Shown here piece after piece: positions 63,898 through 64,000 of a stretch of 64,000 bases of DNA. The DNA is from Calothrix sp. PCC 7716 (lineage in GTDB: Bacteria; Cyanobacteriota; Cyanobacteriia; Cyanobacteriales; Nostocaceae). The stretch's first letter is position 1; each line of letters starts with the position of its first letter. The notes under the pieces are model-generated. The model did not search any database. It saw nothing but the letters and a program-made list of their open reading frames with translations, and had not been told where the DNA came from. The translations under genes and the position numbers were made by a program. The stretch spans positions 1,488,001 to 1,552,000 of the forward strand of contig NZ_AP025018.1 in NCBI RefSeq assembly GCF_019977735.1, given 5' to 3'.

Positions 63898-64000
63898 AGA
63901 AACCGGGTTTCTTTTTGAGATGTTGTAATAAAAACGACAACTTTACATAGAAACCCGGTTTCTTTAATTTTGAATGGCGCCGAAGTTAGAAACCGGGTTT
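63898..64000. repeat. Paired AGAAACC-palindrome element, third arm cut by window edge
   Basis: Arms at 63898-63912 (AGAAACCGGGTTTCT) and 63949-63963 (AGAAACCCGGTTTCT) around a core with TTGTAATAAAAACGAC; another arm begins at 63988 and runs off the window. A GGCGCC lies between the second and third arm. Confidence 0.9.

Overview
The window is a stretch of chromosome from a cyanobacterium, most likely a filamentous Nostocales-type strain. The evidence is oxygenic-photosynthesis genes (phosphoribulokinase prk, ferredoxin-NADP reductase petH with an N-terminal CpcD-like linker domain, an NdhI/CRR6 assembly factor, a CAAD/CURT1-like thylakoid protein, a plastoquinone-type UbiA prenyltransferase), cyanobacterium-specific small families (DUF760, SLH-domain proteins), large hybrid sensor kinases, AT-rich DNA and many short interspersed palindromes. 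No rRNA, tRNA, CRISPR array or full-length insertion sequence was seen.

Layout. 0-5 kb: a decayed two-gene ATPase system, a glycosyltransferase, a DUF2141 protein, an antitoxin gene broken by a repeat, and a peptidoglycan-binding/HEAT membrane protein. 5-19 kb: transporter, acyltransferase, a probable outer-membrane protein, then housekeeping genes (ppx, ubiA-like, CRR6, GT9, ispD, scpB, DUF760). 19-31 kb: HtrA-type protease, LysM/M23 peptidase, a histidine kinase, metK, prk, petH, hom and an SLH protein. 32-37 kb: a small accessory island of intact and broken toxin-antitoxin genes, a PhyH-type dioxygenase and small hypothetical genes. 37-43 kb: MFS permease, a Cys-rich small protein, a beta-helix/SLH surface protein, a TPR protein, a K+-channel-like protein. 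43-55 kb: a signalling cluster (NarL-type regulator, three large sensor kinases including a CheB-CheR-kinase-receiver hybrid, HD-domain protein, TPR and coiled-coil proteins). 55-64 kb: nagZ, a frameshifted antitoxin-like gene, mutL, rhodanese, an intact higBA pair, a MITE, adenosine deaminase and another sensor kinase.

Three themes stand out. First, the hexamer GGCGCC occurs about 112 times by hand count (about 3-4 expected for this base composition), while the usual cyanobacterial HIP1 octamer GCGATCGC was not seen and GATC itself looks rare; GGCGCC seems to have taken the place of HIP1. Second, the window is full of small repeats (at least six families) that enter genes: they form the C-termini of several proteins, sit inside the MutL linker, and interrupt an antitoxin gene; one 179-bp MITE with perfect 17-bp ends and a 10-bp target duplication has landed inside one of these palindromes. 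Third, the 33-36 kb island holds an exploded second copy of a small two-gene module (107-aa protein plus HigA-like protein), with a dioxygenase gene and a dead FitA/VapC pair between its pieces, next to a HEPN-like protein that has captured the antitoxin's DNA-binding domain.
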